Of a DNA stretch of 56,743 nucleotides, positions 17,138-26,709 are shown piece after piece. The stretch is from assembly GCF_001447195.1 (NCBI RefSeq), contig NZ_LFRI01000145.1, positions 1 through 56,743 on the forward strand. Reading direction: 5' to 3'. A program made the position numbers and the translations under genes. Source of the DNA: Aquabacterium parvum (GTDB lineage Bacteria > Pseudomonadota > Gammaproteobacteria > Burkholderiales > Burkholderiaceae_C). The notes under the pieces were generated by a model, which was not told the origin of the DNA, ran no database searches, and saw only the letters and a list, made by a program, of their open reading frames with translations. The number at the start of each line of letters is the position of its first letter. Position 1 is the stretch's first letter.

Positions 17138-18295
17138 ATGCCGTCTTTTCTTCATCCGCTTGATTCCCGCCTGCCCCAGGTGGGCACCACCATCTTCAGC
17201 GTGATGTCAGCGCTGGCTCAGGAGCACGGGGCGCTCAACCTCTCGCAGGGCTTCCCCGACTTCGAGCCGCCAGCCGAGTTGCTGAACTTGCTCGACCAGG
17301 CCGCGCGCGGCGGTCACAACCAGTACGCGCCCATGGCGGGCATGCCGGTGCTGCGCGAGGCCATCGCGGCCAAGGTGGCGCAGCTCTACGGCGCGCAGTA
17401 CGACGTGGCCCACGAGGTGACCGTCACGGCGGGTGCCACGCAGGCGCTGTTCACCGCCATCGCCGCGCTGGTGCACCCGGGTGACGAGGTCATCGTGTTC
17501 ACGCCGGTGTACGACAGCTACGCGCCTTCGGTCGAGCTGCAAGGCGGCAAGGTGGTCTACGCCGACCTGGCACCACCCGGCTACCGCCCTGACTGGGCCG
17601 CCGTGAAGGCGCTGGTGACGTCGCGCACGCGCATGATCGTCATCAACAGCCCGCACAACCCGACGGGCACGGTCTGGACAGCCGAAGACATGCATGCCCT
17701 GGCCGACATCGTGCGCGGCACCGGCATCGTGGTGTTGTCAGACGAGGTCTACGAGCACATGGTGTTCGACGGTGCACGCCACGAAAGCGTGATGCGCCAC
17801 CCCGAGCTGGCCGAGCGCAGCATCGTGGTCTCCAGCTTCGGCAAGACCTACCACGCCACCGGCTGGAAGGTGGCCTACGCGCTGGCCCCGCGCGAGCTGA
17901 TGGCCGAGTTCCGCAAGGCGCACCAGTTCATCGTCTTCACGGTGCACGCGCCGTCCCAGGTGGCGCTGGCCGAGTTCATGAAGCGGCCGGGTTGGTGCGA
18001 GCAACTGCTGGCGCTGTACCAAGGCAAGCGCGACATCTTCCGCCAGGCGCTGTCGGGATCGCGCTTTGAGCTGCTGCCTTGTCAGGGCACCTATTTCCAG
18101 TGCGTGAAGTACGCGGCCATCAGCGACGAGGGCGACCGCGCCTTCGTTGAACGCCTCACGCGCGAGCACGGCGTGGCCGCCATCCCGGTGTCGGCTTTCT
18201 ATCCCGATGCACGCGACCACGGCGTGATCCGCTTTTGCTTTGCCAAGTCGGCCGATACGCTCAGCCGCGCCCTGGAGCGCCTCGTTCAGCTCTGA
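17138..18295 (+). CDS. ybdL: Methionine/aromatic aminotransferase (YbdL type)
   Basis: A 385-residue fold-type I PLP enzyme closely resembling E. coli YbdL throughout (LPQVGTTIFSVMSALAQEHGALNLSQGFPDF). The PLP lysine is Lys236 in SSFGKTYHATGWK, and the substrate-carboxylate Arg lies in IRFCFAK near the end. YbdL prefers methionine and also takes His and Phe, in methionine salvage or amino-acid turnover. I start at ATG 17138, where family similarity begins. It stands 65 bases after the beta-propeller gene; the pairing seems accidental. Confidence 0.9.
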   Translation: MPSFLHPLDSRLPQVGTTIFSVMSALAQEHGALNLSQGFPDFEPPAELLNLLDQAARGGHNQYAPMAGMPVLREAIAAKVAQLYGAQYDVAHEVTVTAGATQALFTAIAALVHPGDEVIVFTPVYDSYAPSVELQGGKVVYADLAPPGYRPDWAAVKALVTSRTRMIVINSPHNPTGTVWTAEDMHALADIVRGTGIVVLSDEVYEHMVFDGARHESVMRHPELAERSIVVSSFGKTYHATGWKVAYALAPRELMAEFRKAHQFIVFTVHAPSQVALAEFMKRPGWCEQLLALYQGKRDIFRQALSGSRFELLPCQGTYFQCVKYAAISDEGDRAFVERLTREHGVAAIPVSAFYPDARDHGVIRFCFAKSADTLSRALERLVQL

Positions 18296-18430
18296 CGTCG
18301 GCTTTCATCCCCGGTGAGAACCCGAAGTCAATAGGGGCAATCGGTTACATCGCTTGCGAGTGGTCGCGACTGTGCACTCCGGCTGGGCGCCGACAATCTC
18401 CGACTGCATTCGATCGAGGGATGGTTTCAC

Positions 18431-19474
18431 ATGGCATGGCTTCGTTGTATGGCTGCGGCGGTTTGCGCCGCGTCGCTCCTGTCTGCTCCCGCGCAGGCCG
18501 CGCAGAAGGTTTGCGTCTACGACTTCATCGGCGCGTCCGGTGACCTGTTCAACATGGTGCGCGACTACGCGCTGGCCATGCAGCGCGACGGCGTCTTCCT
18601 CGAACTCAAGGGCTACAACGACGAGGCGGCGGCCCTGGAGGCCTACAAGAGCGGCCAGTGCGATGGCTTCGTGGGCACCGCCTTTCGCTCGCGCCAGTTC
18701 AACGCCGTGGCCGGCTCCATCGACTCGTTGGGCGCCACCACCATCGTGCGCAAGGGCAACGTCGACATGCCGGCCTCGTACGAGGTCATGCGCAAGCTGA
18801 TCCAGACCTACGCGGCGCCATCGCCCCAGGTCGCCAAGCTGATGACCAATGGCGAGCACGAGATCGCCGGCATCGCCCCCGCCGGGGCAGCCTACCCCTT
18901 CGTCAATGAGCGTCGGCTCAGCTCGGTCGAGGCCCTGGCGGGCAAGCGCATCGTCGCCTTTGACTACGACAAGGCGCAGGCGGCCATGATCCAGCGCATC
19001 AAGGCCATCCCGGTGTCGGCCACCATCTCGAACTTTCACCTCAAGTTCAACAGCGGTCAGGCGGACATGATGGCCGCGCCCACCATCGCCTACCAGCCGC
19101 TGGAGCTGCACAAGGGCCTGGGCAGCAAGGGGGCGGTGGTGCGCTTCCCGTTGCTGTTGGTGTCCTACCAGATGGTCATTCGTCATGCGCAGTTCCCCGA
19201 TGGCTTCGGTGCCAAGTCGCGCACCTTCTGGGCCGGTCAGTTCGATCGCATGCTGCAGCTGATCCGCCGAGCCGACACCACGATCCCGCCGGCTCGTTGG
19301 GAGGACCTCAACCCGGACGACGCCGTCAAGTACACGCTGCTGCTGCGCGAGTCGCGCATCCAGTTGACCCAGCAAGGCCTGTACGACAAGCGCGGCCTGA
19401 AGGTGCTCAAGCGCATCCGCTGCCACGTCAACCCCGGCGACGCCGAGTGCGAGACCAAGCTCGAAGAAGAGTGA
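18431..19474 (+). CDS. Putative periplasmic solute-binding protein (DUF6091 type)
   Basis: A 347-residue exported protein, ATG 18431. The signal peptide runs through SLLSAPAQAA. The mature part (VCVYDFIGASGDLFNMVRDYALAMQRDG) has the two-lobed appearance of periplasmic binding proteins and matches my recollection of DUF6091 putative solute-binding proteins. No transporter membrane subunit is adjacent, so it may serve a TRAP- or tctC-like system encoded elsewhere. The C-terminus is charged and Cys-containing (RIRCHVNPGDAECETK). Function unproven. Confidence 0.8.
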   Translation: MAWLRCMAAAVCAASLLSAPAQAAQKVCVYDFIGASGDLFNMVRDYALAMQRDGVFLELKGYNDEAAALEAYKSGQCDGFVGTAFRSRQFNAVAGSIDSLGATTIVRKGNVDMPASYEVMRKLIQTYAAPSPQVAKLMTNGEHEIAGIAPAGAAYPFVNERRLSSVEALAGKRIVAFDYDKAQAAMIQRIKAIPVSATISNFHLKFNSGQADMMAAPTIAYQPLELHKGLGSKGAVVRFPLLLVSYQMVIRHAQFPDGFGAKSRTFWAGQFDRMLQLIRRADTTIPPARWEDLNPDDAVKYTLLLRESRIQLTQQGLYDKRGLKVLKRIRCHVNPGDAECETKLEEE

Positions 19475-19579
19475 GCAGCGCCAGGATGGCGCAGGGCTGA
19501 GGTTTGCCCATGTTCTGGCGATGGTGCGTCGGTGAGCGACACAATCGGGTGCATCGCTGCACACACGGAGTTCAACACC

Positions 19580-20581
19580 ATGCCCGCCCTGCCCGAGCTG
19601 ATGACCGAGATCGGCTTTTCGCAACCCGGAGGCCCCGAGGTGCTGCAGCCTCGTCGCGTGCCGGTGCCACACCCCGGGCCTGGTCAGGTGCTGTTGAAGG
19701 TGCGTGCCGCAGGCGTGAACCGGCCCGACGTGCTGCAGCGACGCGGGCTCTACCCCATGCCGCCCGGCGTCACGCCCGTGCCGGGACTGGAGGTGGCCGG
19801 CGAGGTGGTGGCGCTCGGTGAAGGCGTGCAGGGCTTCGCGCCGGGTGACGAGGTCTGCGGCCTCACCGATGGTGGTGGTTACGCCGAGTTCTGCCTGGTG
19901 CCTGCCAGCCAGCTGCTGCCCAAGCCCGCGGCGCTGGACTTCGCTCAGGCCGCGGCCGTGCCAGAAACCTTCTTCACCGTCTGGGCCAACCTGTTCATGA
20001 TGGGCCGCGCAAGCGCCGGCGAGACCTTGCTGGTGCACGGAGGCACCAGCGGCATCGGCATGACGGCGCTGATGCTGGCGCGCGAGTTCGGTTTGCGCGC
20101 CGTCTCCACCGATGGCGGACCGGGCAAGGGCGAGGTGGCGCGCCGCTTCGGCGCCGAACTCAGCATCGACCACCGCACCCAGGATTTCCTGTCCGAGGTC
20201 ATGGCCTGGTCAGGTGGGCAAGGCGTGGACCTGGTGCTCGACATCCTGGGCGCCTCGGCCTTCGAGCGCAACCTGGCGGTTTTGAAGAAGGACGGGCGCT
20301 TGCTGCTCATCGGCTTCATGGGGGGCGACAAGGTCGAGCAACTGAGCATCATGCCCATCTTGCTCAAGCGCCTGGTGGTGACGGGTTCGACGATGCGGGC
20401 GCGCACGCCGGCTGAAAAAGCCGACATCGCCCGGCAGCTCAAGGAGCAGGTCTGGCCGGTGCTGTCGGCTCGGCGTTGTGCACCGCACGTGCACCGCACT
20501 TTCGCGCTCGATCAGGCCGCCGAAGCGCACCGGCTGATGGAAAGCCGGCAGCACGTCGGCAAGATCGTGCTGACGACCTGA
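19580..20581 (+). CDS. NAD(P)H-quinone oxidoreductase, PIG3/QOR type
   Basis: A 333-residue medium-chain reductase without catalytic zinc. The GroES-like N-terminus contains PHPGPGQVLLKVRAAGVNRPDVLQR, and the Rossmann part has VHGGTSGIGMTALMLA and IDHRTQDF. PIG3-type enzymes reduce quinones with NADPH in one-electron steps. The start at ATG 19580 has CGGAG upstream; an earlier ATG at 19532 would add 16 residues without family similarity. It ends 67 bases before the convergent Hsp70-like gene. Confidence 0.9.
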   Translation: MPALPELMTEIGFSQPGGPEVLQPRRVPVPHPGPGQVLLKVRAAGVNRPDVLQRRGLYPMPPGVTPVPGLEVAGEVVALGEGVQGFAPGDEVCGLTDGGGYAEFCLVPASQLLPKPAALDFAQAAAVPETFFTVWANLFMMGRASAGETLLVHGGTSGIGMTALMLAREFGLRAVSTDGGPGKGEVARRFGAELSIDHRTQDFLSEVMAWSGGQGVDLVLDILGASAFERNLAVLKKDGRLLLIGFMGGDKVEQLSIMPILLKRLVVTGSTMRARTPAEKADIARQLKEQVWPVLSARRCAPHVHRTFALDQAAEAHRLMESRQHVGKIVLTT

Positions 20582-20648
20582 GGCCAGTCTTTTGCACCAG
20601 GCGCCGTTTGGGGCAGGCGCCCCAGGGGTCAAGGCCGTGGGCCGTTCT

Positions 20649-21965
20649 TCAAGCCGTGAACAAGCGTTTGGCGTACAGCCCCAGACCCGTGGCCACCGAG
20701 GCCAGGCGGTCGCCACGCACCGCGCGAGCGCCCGGGAAGGCGGCTTGCAGCGCGTCCGTCAGCAGCTTCAGGCCGGTGGAGCCACCCGTGAAGTACAGCG
20801 CCCCCAGTTGCTCAGGCTTGAGCCCGGCTTGCTGCACCGTGTCGCGCGCGCAGGCCACGATGCGCTCCAGGTCGGCGCGCAAGGCCTGATCGGCCTGGCC
20901 TGCGTCCAGCCCGTTGTGCAGGCCCGCTTCGATCAGGCCCAGGTCGATGTCGGTGGCGCCGCCTTCGGCCACCGCGATCTTGGCGGCCTCGGCGCGGCCC
21001 ACCAGCGCGTGCCCCAGGCGCTCGCTCACCACCTTCATCAGGCGGCGGTGGTGGGCAGGCTCGCCGTAGAAGTCGACCATGTTGCGCAGCTCGGCCACGC
21101 GCGAGGGCTGGTAGACCGTGTTGATCAGGTGCCAGGTGGTCAGGTCGAAGTAGACGCGGCTGGGCACCGGGCGCGGCGGCTGGCCCAGCACGCTGGGCCC
21201 GAAGCCACCCAGGCCCAGCATCGGCATGATGCGCGCCAGCGAGAGGTGGCGGTCGAAGTCGGTGCCGGCGATGTGGATGCCGTGGTTGGCCAGGATGTCG
21301 TCGCGGCGCTCTGTGCGCTGGGCTCGCTCGGGCCCCACGCGCACAACCGAGAAGTCGGAGGTGCCGCCGCCGATGTCGGCCACCAGCACGTGTTCTTCGC
21401 GTCCGCAGTGCTGCTCGAAGTCGAAGGCCGCCGCGATGGGCTCGAACTGGAAGGCGATGTCGGTGAAACCCACGGCGCGCGCAGCGGCTTCGAGCGAGGC
21501 CTGTGCGGCCGCGTCGCGCTCGGGCTCATCGTCCACGAAGTACACGGGGCGGCCCAGCACAACCTGTTTGAGCGGCTGGCCACCGGCCTTCTCGGCCTGG
21601 TTGCGCAGGTGACGCAGGTAGCCGGTGACGATGTCGAGGTAGCGCACACCCAGGCCCTGGCCCACTTCGGTGGTCTGGTCGATCAGGGCCGTGCCGAGCA
21701 CGCTCTTCATCGAGCGCATCAGGCGGCCTTCATAGCCATCGATGTAAGCCTGAACGGCGGCGCGACCGAAGCAGCGGGGCAGGGTGTCGTCGCCACCGGG
21801 GCCGGGCAGGGCCGAGGGCGGCAGGTCGTCGGCGTCGGTGCAGTAGAACACCGCGGTGGGCATGGTCAGCTGTTCGCCTTCCAGGGGCACCAGGCGCATG
21901 CCCGAGTCGGCCTCGATGGCGATGGCCGAATTGGAGGTGCCGAAGTCGATGGCGCAGAAGTTCAT
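20649..21965 (-). CDS. Hsp70-family protein, YegD-like
   Basis: A 438-residue actin/Hsp70-fold ATPase lacking the substrate-binding domain of DnaK. Nucleotide motifs are visible: AIDFGTSNSAIA at the N-terminus, VLVADIGGGTSDFSVV in the middle and LYFTGGSTGL near the end. YegD homologues are cytosolic and their clients are unknown. The start at ATG 21965 fits the family (MNFCAIDFG); an ATG at 21983 adds six residues. It is transcribed toward the quinone oxidoreductase gene and shares no operon. Confidence 0.88.
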   Translation of the reverse strand: MNFCAIDFGTSNSAIAIEADSGMRLVPLEGEQLTMPTAVFYCTDADDLPPSALPGPGGDDTLPRCFGRAAVQAYIDGYEGRLMRSMKSVLGTALIDQTTEVGQGLGVRYLDIVTGYLRHLRNQAEKAGGQPLKQVVLGRPVYFVDDEPERDAAAQASLEAAARAVGFTDIAFQFEPIAAAFDFEQHCGREEHVLVADIGGGTSDFSVVRVGPERAQRTERRDDILANHGIHIAGTDFDRHLSLARIMPMLGLGGFGPSVLGQPPRPVPSRVYFDLTTWHLINTVYQPSRVAELRNMVDFYGEPAHHRRLMKVVSERLGHALVGRAEAAKIAVAEGGATDIDLGLIEAGLHNGLDAGQADQALRADLERIVACARDTVQQAGLKPEQLGALYFTGGSTGLKLLTDALQAAFPGARAVRGDRLASVATGLGLYAKRLFTA

Positions 21966-22070
21966 GTCAGCAAGCCGCGTCATGCGGTGAGAAGGCGGCG
22001 CTCAGGCAGCGGGTCGGTGCCGCTTTGGCAGCGGGGGCGCGATTGTAGGCGGTCATGGTGGCAGGGCGTT

Positions 22071-23132
22071 TCACGCTTTGGCATCGCCCGCATCGCCCAC
22101 CTTGCCCGCATCACCCGGGTGGTCGGCGTCGCCGCTGTGACGCCAGGCCGCCGGGCTCTTGCCCGCCCAGCGCTGAAAGGCGTGGATGAACGCCGCCGAC
22201 TCGGCGTAGCCCAGTTGCTGCGCGATGGTCTCCACTGGCAGCGTGGTGTGGGTCAGCAGGTGGCGGGCCTTGGCGTAGCGGGCCTGGGCCAGCAGGTCCC
22301 GGAAGTTGCTGCCCTCGTCGCTGAGCTGGCGGCGCAGCGTGCGCTCGGACAGGTCCAGCGACTTGGCCACGTCCTCGGCGCTGGGGTAGCTGCCGCTGAA
22401 CAGGCCCAGGTGGGTCAGCACGCGGTCGGACAGGGTCTCGGTGCTTTGCTGCTGGGCCACGAGCTGTTGGTCGCACATGGTGCGGTACATGGCGTGGGCG
22501 TTGCGGTCGGCCGTGGGCAGGCGCAGGCGCAGGTGCTCGTTGCGGATCCAGAAGCGCGCCTGTGCGTGGCCAAAATTCACGGGGCAGCCGAAATAGCGTT
22601 CGTAGGAGGGGGCATCGTCCGGGCGCGGGTAGGGGATGTCGATGCGCTCGGCGTGGATGTCCAGGCCGAGCGTGACCTGCATGTCTCGCACCAGCTTGTA
22701 GGTGCCGGCGATCTCGCCATCGACCCGGAAGCGAAAAGCGCGCGGCTCCATCGCCATGGGGCTGAGCACCAGGGCGCTGACGTGTTCACCCGGCTCGAAG
22801 CCCAGGGTGCCGAACAGGAAGGTCAGGCGCTGGTAGCGGATGCCGGTCTGCAGGGCATCGTAGGCCGTCTCGCAGGTCATGAGCAGCATCACCAGCGGGC
22901 CATAGCCGGCCAGGCCATAGAAGCCGCCGAGTTTCAGGCCGATGAGCGGGTCGGTGATGGACTCGGCCAGGTCGGCGTGGATGCGCATCTCGCGGCTGCG
23001 GTCGATGCGCGTGCTGGGGTCCAGGCGTTCGAGGCTCAGGCCATGGCGTTCGAGCACCGGGCGTGGGTCTTCGCCGAGCTGCTGCATGCCCTGCACCAGG
23101 TAGATCAGGCCGAGGATGGAACGGGTGCTCAT
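22071..23132 (-). CDS. AraC-family regulator with arabinose-binding-like domain
   Basis: A 353-residue regulator of the OruR/ArgR-like subgroup. The N-terminal part (about 20-200) is the Arabinose_bd domain. The C-terminal HTH pair reads DVAKSLDLSERTLRRQLSDEG and TIAQQLGYAESAAFIHAFQRW, ending KSPAAWR. After it comes a low-complexity tail of Gly-Asp-Ala repeats (GDADHPGDAGKVGDAGDAKA). It is divergent from the monooxygenase at 23326. Such pairs commonly regulate ketone and alcohol oxidation, so it is the likely activator of that gene. ATG 23132 is chosen because the upstream extension lacks similarity. Confidence 0.9.
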   Translation of the reverse strand: MSTRSILGLIYLVQGMQQLGEDPRPVLERHGLSLERLDPSTRIDRSREMRIHADLAESITDPLIGLKLGGFYGLAGYGPLVMLLMTCETAYDALQTGIRYQRLTFLFGTLGFEPGEHVSALVLSPMAMEPRAFRFRVDGEIAGTYKLVRDMQVTLGLDIHAERIDIPYPRPDDAPSYERYFGCPVNFGHAQARFWIRNEHLRLRLPTADRNAHAMYRTMCDQQLVAQQQSTETLSDRVLTHLGLFSGSYPSAEDVAKSLDLSERTLRRQLSDEGSNFRDLLAQARYAKARHLLTHTTLPVETIAQQLGYAESAAFIHAFQRWAGKSPAAWRHSGDADHPGDAGKVGDAGDAKA

Positions 23133-23146
23133 TTGACTTGTGTCAA
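23133..23146. promoter_or_regulatory. Palindrome next to the AraC gene start
   Basis: TTGAC-TTGT-GTCAA is a perfect five-base inverted repeat directly upstream of the AraC start codon, where it would cover the ribosome site and could block translation or mark a repressor site. A second inverted repeat, GGCCTGC (23152-23158) with GCAGGCC (23173-23179), lies just behind it. No binding protein is known. Confidence 0.3.
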
Positions 23147-23325
23147 TCGGGGGCCTGCAAATGGGCTGTTTGGCAGGCCGGATGGCCGAAACGATCAATC
23201 ATTGGTCGAATCTAGCATGGTGGAGGGGGTGGCGCCTGCGCACCATGGGGACACACGGAGACACATCGCACGGCCACACCGGCAAAAGCGATGCCCACTG
23301 AACCTCATCAGAAAGGTGCCCCACC

Positions 23326-24912
23326 ATGAACGCTCAAGCGACCCCCTCGACCAACGTTCGCCACGTCGAAGTCGCCATCGCCGGTGCCGGCTTCGGTGGC
23401 CTGGCCATGGCCATCCAGCTGCAAAAGCGTGGCATGAACGATTACCTCATCCTCGAGAAGAAGGGCGAGGTCGGCGGCGCCTGGCGCGACAACCACTACC
23501 CCGGTGCCGCCTGCGACGTGCAGTCGCACATGTACTCGTTCTCGTTCGAGACCAAGGCCGACTGGTCCAAGCGCTACGCCCCCTGGCACGAGATCCAGCA
23601 GTACATCCTCGACACGGTCAAGAAGTACCGCCTGCGCGAGAAGATCCTCTTCAACCAGGAAGTCGACAGCGCCGTCTTCAACGAGGGCATCGGCAAATGG
23701 GTGATCAAGACCATGGGCGGCGAGACCATCATCGCGCGCCACTGGGTGCTGGCCTCGGGCCCGCTGCACGTGCCGGCCATCCCCGAGATCAAGGGCCTGG
23801 ACACCTTCAAGGGCAAGGTCATGCACTCGGCCGAGTGGGACCACAGCTACCAGCTCAAGGGCAAGAAGGTGGCGTCCATCGGCACCGGCGGCTCGGCCAT
23901 CCAGTACGTGCCCGAGATCGCGCCCGAGGTGGGTCAGTTGCACGTCTTCCAGCGCACGCCGGCCTGGGTCATCCCGCGTGACGAGCGCTCGTACTCCGCA
24001 TTCCGCAAGTGGACATTCAAGGCCCTGCCCTTCACCCGCACGCTGCACCGCTGGCGCTGCTACTGGACCAACGAGTCGCGCGTGTGGCCCATCCTCAACC
24101 CCTGGATGGCCCGCATCGGCGAAGGCCTGCTGAAAAAGTTCATCAGCTACCAGGTCAAGGACCCGGCGCTGGTCAAGAAGCTCACGCCCGACTACACCCT
24201 GGGTTGCAAGCGCATCCTGATCTCGAACAAGTGGTACCCCACCTTCAACCGCAAGAACGTGGAGCTGGTGACCGATGACGTCTCGCACTTCACCGAAAAC
24301 GGCATCGTCACCAAGGACGGCAAGGAGCGCAAGCTCGACTGCGTGATCCTGGGCACGGGCTTCATCGTCGATCCGCGCATCTACATGAAGAGCTTCGAGC
24401 TGCGCGGTCGCAACGGCCACGAGGTGCACAGCGACTGGGCCAAGAGCCCGACGTCCTACCTGGGCATCACCACGGCCAACTACCCCAACATGTACATGCT
24501 GGTGGGCCCGCATACCGGCCTGGGCCACAACTCCATCATCTTCATGATCGAGGCCCAGGTGGACTACATCATCAAGTGCATGGAGCTGGTCAAGCAAAAG
24601 GGCGCCGACTACATCGACGTCAAGCCCGAAGCCATGACTCGCTTCCTGGGTGAGATGACCGACGCGCTCAAGGGCACGGTGTGGAGCTCGGGCTGCAAGA
24701 GCTGGTACCAGACCGCCGACGGCATCAACTTCGCGATCTGGCCCAAGAGCACCTGGCGCTACTGGCTGCAGACCCGCCATGTCAACGAAGCCGACTACGT
24801 GTTCGGCAAGTGCACGGGCAAGCTGGCTGGCGGTCAGTCCTTCTCGGGGGGCGTCTCGTCCCTGGGCAACCTGGCCGGTGACCAGGCCATGGCCCGCGTC
24901 GCACAGCGTTGA
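23326..24912 (+). CDS. Flavin-dependent monooxygenase, Baeyer-Villiger type (I)
   Basis: A 528-residue class B flavoprotein. FAD binding is at GAGFGGLAMA (20-29), the Baeyer-Villiger fingerprint is Phe161-x-Gly-x3-His167-x3-Trp171-Asp172, and the NADPH loop is GTGGSAIQ (about 187-194). Such enzymes insert oxygen next to a ketone carbonyl, giving esters or lactones. The start at ATG 23326 has AAAGG at a reasonable distance. The divergent AraC gene is the probable regulator. A rho-independent terminator follows at 25016. Substrate unknown; long-chain or cyclic ketones and steroids are used by relatives. Confidence 0.92.
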   Translation: MNAQATPSTNVRHVEVAIAGAGFGGLAMAIQLQKRGMNDYLILEKKGEVGGAWRDNHYPGAACDVQSHMYSFSFETKADWSKRYAPWHEIQQYILDTVKKYRLREKILFNQEVDSAVFNEGIGKWVIKTMGGETIIARHWVLASGPLHVPAIPEIKGLDTFKGKVMHSAEWDHSYQLKGKKVASIGTGGSAIQYVPEIAPEVGQLHVFQRTPAWVIPRDERSYSAFRKWTFKALPFTRTLHRWRCYWTNESRVWPILNPWMARIGEGLLKKFISYQVKDPALVKKLTPDYTLGCKRILISNKWYPTFNRKNVELVTDDVSHFTENGIVTKDGKERKLDCVILGTGFIVDPRIYMKSFELRGRNGHEVHSDWAKSPTSYLGITTANYPNMYMLVGPHTGLGHNSIIFMIEAQVDYIIKCMELVKQKGADYIDVKPEAMTRFLGEMTDALKGTVWSSGCKSWYQTADGINFAIWPKSTWRYWLQTRHVNEADYVFGKCTGKLAGGQSFSGGVSSLGNLAGDQAMARVAQR

Positions 24913-25015
24913 GCCGCGCGGGGCGCTGAACACGGTTTGCACGGAGGGCGCGTCTCCCGCACCTCCGTGGTGGGGAGGTCGCGTGCGCCGCCAGCGGTGC
25001 GCGAGGCCTGTTGAC

Positions 25016-25047
25016 AAGGGATCACTCCGAGGGTGATCCCTTTTTTT
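25016..25047 (+). terminator. Rho-independent terminator after monooxygenase I
   Basis: AAGGGATCAC (25016-25025) pairs perfectly with GTGATCCCTT (25033-25042) across a seven-base gap, and the strand continues with seven Ts. It lies about 100 bases after the stop of the monooxygenase and ends that transcript. Confidence 0.88.
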
Positions 25048-25135
25048 CTGTGGGCGCACCGGGCCTGTGCTTGTGGGGACAATCGGGGTTCCTCGCGTCG
25101 GGCGACGCGTTCCTTGGCCTTTCCTGACCGCTCAC

Positions 25136-26557
25136 ATGCCCTCCTTCCTTTCACGCGTGCTCGCTGGCCTGTCGACCGCCTGCGCAGCGGTGGTGTCGGC
25201 CGCCCCGGCTGTCGACCCGGCCGAACACCTGCACTGCGAGGTTCGCTACGCCAGCCAGGTCTGGCACGTCGACGCCGCTCCCACCCACCAGGCCCTGCAA
25301 TCGCCCCGACTCGACCTGGGACGGCGTTTCGCGTTCCGGGCGATCGCGCGGGTCGACCCCGAGCGACCGGGGCACATCGGCCACGTGACCACCCAGGTGT
25401 TCGATCGCGAGGCCGATCAGGAGCCCATGGTCCAGCAGTTCAAGCGCACCCCGCCGTGGCCCGAGGGCCAGGAGGCCCCCGCGCTCACCGGCTGGCAGCA
25501 CGTGTACTCGGCGGTGCTCGGGCGCGAGCTGGTGTATGGCTGTGCCGTGCGCCCCGGGCCGCCGCCCGGGCCCAGCGGTGTGGCGCGGCTTCAAGCCACC
25601 GAGCCGGCCGGCGGGCTGCCGCCGCTCTGGCGTCCCGAGCCCGTGGTGCCTGCGGCGGCAGGGAATTCGGGGGGCACCCCCGGGGCCGATGCCGGGCCCA
25701 CCGTGCGCCTGGCCTTCGTCGGTGACGTGATGCTGGCCGATGGCCCGGGCCGGGTGCTGGCCTCGGGCCGCGATCCGTTTGCCCACGTGGCCGCGCGGCT
25801 GCGTCAGGCGGACGTGCGCATCGGCAACCTCGAGTGCGTGGTCGCCCGCGGCGGTCAGGCGCTCAACAAGCCCTGGACCTTCCGCGCCGACCCGGCGGTG
25901 CTGCCCGTGCTCAAGCGGCACCTCGACGTGGTCTCGGTGGCCAACAACCACGTGGGCGATTTCGGCCGCGAGGCCTTCGCCGAGATGCTCGGCCACCTCG
26001 ACGCCCAGGGCATCCAGCGCGTGGGCGGGGGGCGCAACCTCAGCGAGGCCCACCGGCCGCTCGTGCTCGAGCGCCAGGGCCTGCGCATCGCGCTGTTGGC
26101 CTACAACGAGTTCTTCCCGCGCAGCTTCGAGGCGGACGTCGACCTGCCCGGCAGCGCCTGGAGCGAAGACGAACGGGTGGTCGAGGACATCCGGCGTGCG
26201 CGGGCCGAGCACCGCGCCGACCTCGTCATCCCTTTCATGCACTGGGGCACCGAAGACGACCCGGTGGCCAACGACCGTCAGCGCCAGCTCGCTCGCCGCA
26301 TGATCGATGCCGGTGCCGACGCGGTGGTGGGCACCCACCCGCACGTGGTGCAGGACGCCGAGGTCTACCGGGGCAAGCCCATCGTCTACAGCCTGGGCAA
26401 CTTCGTGTTCGACGGCTTCGACAGCCTTTCGCACCGCAGGGGCTGGATGCTGTTCTTCTCGGTTGACCGCAGCGGGGTGCGCCAGTGGCATGTCGAGCCG
26501 GTTCGCACCGATGTCGAAGGTACCCCCCATTTGCAGGGGGCTCATCTCGCCAGGTGA
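25136..26557 (+). CDS. CapA-family (poly-gamma-glutamate-type) metallophosphatase-like protein
   Basis: A 473-residue exported protein. The signal peptide is residues 1-22. A roughly 160-residue N-terminal region of unknown function follows, with a Pro/Gly-rich linker, then the PGA_cap domain from about residue 185: FVGDVMLADG, GNLECVV, ANNHVGDFG, MHWGTE and GTHPHVVQ, giving the metal-binding Asp, Asn and His set. CapA members take part in capsule or polymer synthesis, or are phosphatase-like hydrolases. The start at ATG 25136 fits the signal peptide. The N-terminal extension is not part of standard CapA. Confidence 0.85.
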   Translation: MPSFLSRVLAGLSTACAAVVSAAPAVDPAEHLHCEVRYASQVWHVDAAPTHQALQSPRLDLGRRFAFRAIARVDPERPGHIGHVTTQVFDREADQEPMVQQFKRTPPWPEGQEAPALTGWQHVYSAVLGRELVYGCAVRPGPPPGPSGVARLQATEPAGGLPPLWRPEPVVPAAAGNSGGTPGADAGPTVRLAFVGDVMLADGPGRVLASGRDPFAHVAARLRQADVRIGNLECVVARGGQALNKPWTFRADPAVLPVLKRHLDVVSVANNHVGDFGREAFAEMLGHLDAQGIQRVGGGRNLSEAHRPLVLERQGLRIALLAYNEFFPRSFEADVDLPGSAWSEDERVVEDIRRARAEHRADLVIPFMHWGTEDDPVANDRQRQLARRMIDAGADAVVGTHPHVVQDAEVYRGKPIVYSLGNFVFDGFDSLSHRRGWMLFFSVDRSGVRQWHVEPVRTDVEGTPHLQGAHLAR

Positions 26558-26709
26558 AAAGAGGGGCTGCGGCCGTGACCCAGTTCACACGGGCGGGCGC
26601 CCCCTGGGGAAATCCCCCGCTGATTCATGGGAGTCAACCGAGGTGACAGGGGCGCGTTACCTTCTGTATCGTTCACCCCATCGCAGTTCAAACCCGCAGG
26701 AACCTCCTC

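Noticed and set aside
20592..23981. 1129-codon open frame across the Hsp70-like and AraC genes
   Set aside because: Runs antisense to two genes and out of frame through the monooxygenase start; no recognisable domain.
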